NCBI RefSeq assembly: GCF_017873765.1
Contig: NZ_JAGGKP010000001.1
Location: 558,001-622,000 of the forward strand
Reading direction: 5' to 3'
Length of the DNA: 64,000 bases
Source: Paenibacillus sediminis
GTDB lineage: Bacteria; Bacillota; Bacilli; Paenibacillales; Paenibacillaceae
This document shows, in pieces, positions 62,523-64,000 of this stretch (its first letter is position 1; every line of letters begins with the position of its first letter). The notes under the pieces are model-generated. The model was not told the DNA's origin and did not search any database. It saw only the letters and a list, made by a program, of their open reading frames with translations. The position numbers and the translations under genes were made by a program.

Positions 62523-62633
62523 ATTTCATATAAGCCTGAAGCGAAATTGACAATATTCGTTATAATGTTCATAGGATGTTCACATAGACTATGTATGCTT
62601 ACGATTATTGTCAGTTAAAGGGGAGCTTTTGGG

Positions 62634-63161
62634 ATGAGCAAATCTTCAAGAAGAACAATTCAAATTTTAATTTTAATTGCTATTGTCATATTAGGCGGTT
62701 ATGCGATTGGCTCAGCGGTCCTCGGATCTGATGGTAAGCTGGAAGCCGGCGATAAATCGCCTTCTTTTGCGTTGCTTGGAACGGACGGGGCAGTTCACAA
62801 ATTAGAAGACTATAAAGGCAAAGCGCTTGTTATTAACTTCTTTGGAACATGGTGTGAACCATGCGTGAAAGAAATGCCGGCACTTCAGAGTGAAGCAGAT
62901 AAGTGGAAAGATCAGGGTGTTGCTGTAATCGGCATTAACGCAGGTGAAGATCAAATGACCGTTGAAAATTTCGTAGACGGGCTGGGTATCAAGTTTCCTA
63001 TTTTACTAGATGAAGATAAGGATGCCATCAATGCATATCATGTTGTTCCTTTGCCGACAACGATATTCGTCAAGCCTGATGGAAGAATATCTGCAATTCA
63101 TCTTGGTCAACTAGATTTACAAACACTTGATAGTCAAATAGCACAGCTGGTTAAACAATAA
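62634..63161 (+). CDS. resA: ResA, thiol-disulfide oxidoreductase for cytochrome c maturation
   Basis: Membrane-anchored thioredoxin-like protein on the outer face that reduces apocytochrome c. Anchor helix (residues 8-30), thioredoxin fold with FFGTWCEPCVKEMP (Cys74 and Cys77, the CEPC motif of ResA), DEDKDAINAYHVVPLPTTIFV with the cis-Pro. 175 residues. GGGGAG lies before ATG 62634. resB follows, then presumably resC outside the window. Confidence 0.96.
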   Translation: MSKSSRRTIQILILIAIVILGGYAIGSAVLGSDGKLEAGDKSPSFALLGTDGAVHKLEDYKGKALVINFFGTWCEPCVKEMPALQSEADKWKDQGVAVIGINAGEDQMTVENFVDGLGIKFPILLDEDKDAINAYHVVPLPTTIFVKPDGRISAIHLGQLDLQTLDSQIAQLVKQ

Positions 63162-63181
63162 TTGTTCAAGGAGGCCTCACG

Positions 63182-64000
63182 TTGTTTCAGAATACTAAAT
63201 GCGAATGTGGTCATCAAAATCCAGTGGGGACTGTGCTCTGTGAAGCTTGCGGTAAGCCCTTAGGAGAGCTTGAGAAGTCGTCAGAAGTGCTCGAAATGAG
63301 ATATGACGGGGCAGCCAGACGATCTCAACGCGCGAATCCGAACTGGATCGACAGTATATGGAATTTTTTCTCGTCGGTTAAAGTTGCGGTTGTCCTTATT
63401 CTTCTTACGTTGCTTGGTTCCACACTTGGAACGATCTTTCCGCAAGAGAACACATTTATTAATATTGATGCTTCTGTGTATTACAAGGATACATATGGGA
63501 CGCCAGGTGAAATTTATTATAAACTCGGACTATCACATACATACGAATCATGGTGGTTTATAACGTTACTCGTTATGATCGGCGCTTCCCTCGTCATTTG
63601 CAGCCTGGACAGAGTGCTTCCGCTCTATAAAGCGCTGTCAAAGCAAAAGATACGCAAACATTTGCAATTTCTTACTAGGCAGCGTGTTGTTTATCAAGGG
63701 GAAATACAAGAAGACGGCGAACAATGGGTACAGAACGCTGTTCCATTTTTTAAGAAAAAGGGATACCGTGTATATACAGACGGCACTGCTCTTCTCGCAG
63801 AGAAACAACGTTTTAGTCGCTGGGGACCATACGTCATTCATATCGGACTTATTATTTTCTTATTGGCAACATTAGCGCGTACACTCCCTGGATTTAATAT
63901 GGACGAGCACGAGGCATTTCCGGAAGGGGACATTAAGAAAATCCCTAACACTTCTCTGTATGTAAAGAATGAAAAATTTACGGTTGAATTCTACTCGGAA
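63182..64000 (+). CDS. resB: ResB, cytochrome c biogenesis protein (3' end outside window)
   Basis: Membrane partner of ResC in haem transport and attachment. The frame starts at TTG 63182 behind AAGGAGG (63168-63174) and is open to the last base; 273 residues are visible. An N-terminal zinc ribbon (CECG and CEAC) precedes the first membrane helix (SVKVAVVLILLTLLGSTLGTIF split as residues 67-87), a second (WWFITLLVMIGASLVICSLD) and a third (YVIHIGLIIFLLATLARTL), then the start of the extracellular domain. The frame lacks a stop in the window, so length-based callers may miss it. Confidence 0.92.
   Translation, partial: MFQNTKCECGHQNPVGTVLCEACGKPLGELEKSSEVLEMRYDGAARRSQRANPNWIDSIWNFFSSVKVAVVLILLTLLGSTLGTIFPQENTFINIDASVYYKDTYGTPGEIYYKLGLSHTYESWWFITLLVMIGASLVICSLDRVLPLYKALSKQKIRKHLQFLTRQRVVYQGEIQEDGEQWVQNAVPFFKKKGYRVYTDGTALLAEKQRFSRWGPYVIHIGLIIFLLATLARTLPGFNMDEHEAFPEGDIKKIPNTSLYVKNEKFTVEFYSE

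Overview
The window reads as one stretch of the core chromosome of an endospore-forming Firmicute, most likely Paenibacillus or a close relative in the Paenibacillaceae. Reasons: complete spoIIIA, spoIIA-sigF, spoIVB, spo0A, spoIIM, spmAB and dacB/dacF genes; strong AGGAGG-type ribosome binding sites with frequent TTG and GTG starts; moderate GC; SLH and copper-amine-oxidase-type stalk domains on exported proteins; and a gene order that closely follows the spo0A-fur-sigF-rib-res side of the Bacillus subtilis chromosome as I recall it. Almost everything is on the + strand. The three minus-strand genes are yqzF and two tiny genes, prli42 and mciZ. I see no rRNA, tRNA, CRISPR array, prophage or insertion sequence.

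Layout. 1-5.6 kb: spoIIIAA-AH, the mother-cell side of the feeding-tube channel (spoIIIAA runs off the left edge). 5.7-9.6 kb: accB-accC (fatty acid synthesis), an Asp23-family gene, an amaP/DUF2273 membrane pair, nusB. 9.6-16 kb: folD, xseA-xseB, ispA, dxs, tlyA. 16-21.3 kb: an unknown membrane-anchored gene, argR, recN, spoIVB, spo0A. 21.5-28.5 kb is the accessory part: DUF4352 protein, SLH protein with a 9-residue tandem repeat, metallophosphoesterase, a frameshifted zinc-ribbon gene, a secreted stalk-domain protease, an oxidoreductase and several small unknowns. 28.5-36 kb: yqzF, the branched-chain 2-oxoacid dehydrogenase operon (lpdV-bkdAA-bkdAB-bkdB) followed by lipB, prli42, an M20 peptidase. 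36-46.4 kb: mciZ, nudF, an EndoQ-like gene, spoIIM, fur, yqzK, xerD, then the nucleoside salvage run deoB-PNP-PNP-pdp and dacF. 46.4-52.4 kb: spoIIAA-spoIIAB-sigF, spoVAA-spoVAB-spoVAF, lysA. 52.5-64 kb: ppiB, an FMN riboswitch with ribE-ribAB-ribH (no ribD), scpA-scpB, ytfI-ytfJ, dacB-spmA-spmB, a small amidase-like gene, rluB, resA and the start of resB (runs off the right edge).

How it works together. Spo0A, with sigma-H promoters and 0A boxes visible upstream of both spo0A and spoIIA, starts sporulation; SigF and its regulators SpoIIAA/AB run the forespore; SpoIIIA, SpoIIM, SpoIVB, DacB/DacF, SpmAB and SpoVA proteins carry out engulfment, channel signalling, cortex modification and DPA handling; MciZ blocks FtsZ in the mother cell. 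Around these sit housekeeping genes for lipid, isoprenoid, folate, riboflavin, lysine, nucleoside and haem-c metabolism.

No wholly new multi-gene system is evident. The points that most repay a second look are: a tandem pair of trimeric purine nucleoside phosphorylases in which the second copy changes both purine-contacting residues; a LexA-like box inside a promoter in front of the unknown gene-argR-recN cluster; two miniprotein genes missed by length cut-offs; a one-base frameshift in a small zinc-ribbon gene; a riboflavin operon that lost ribD; a spoVA operon lacking AC/AD/AE; and a Tyr/Thr repeat array inserted between SLH motifs.
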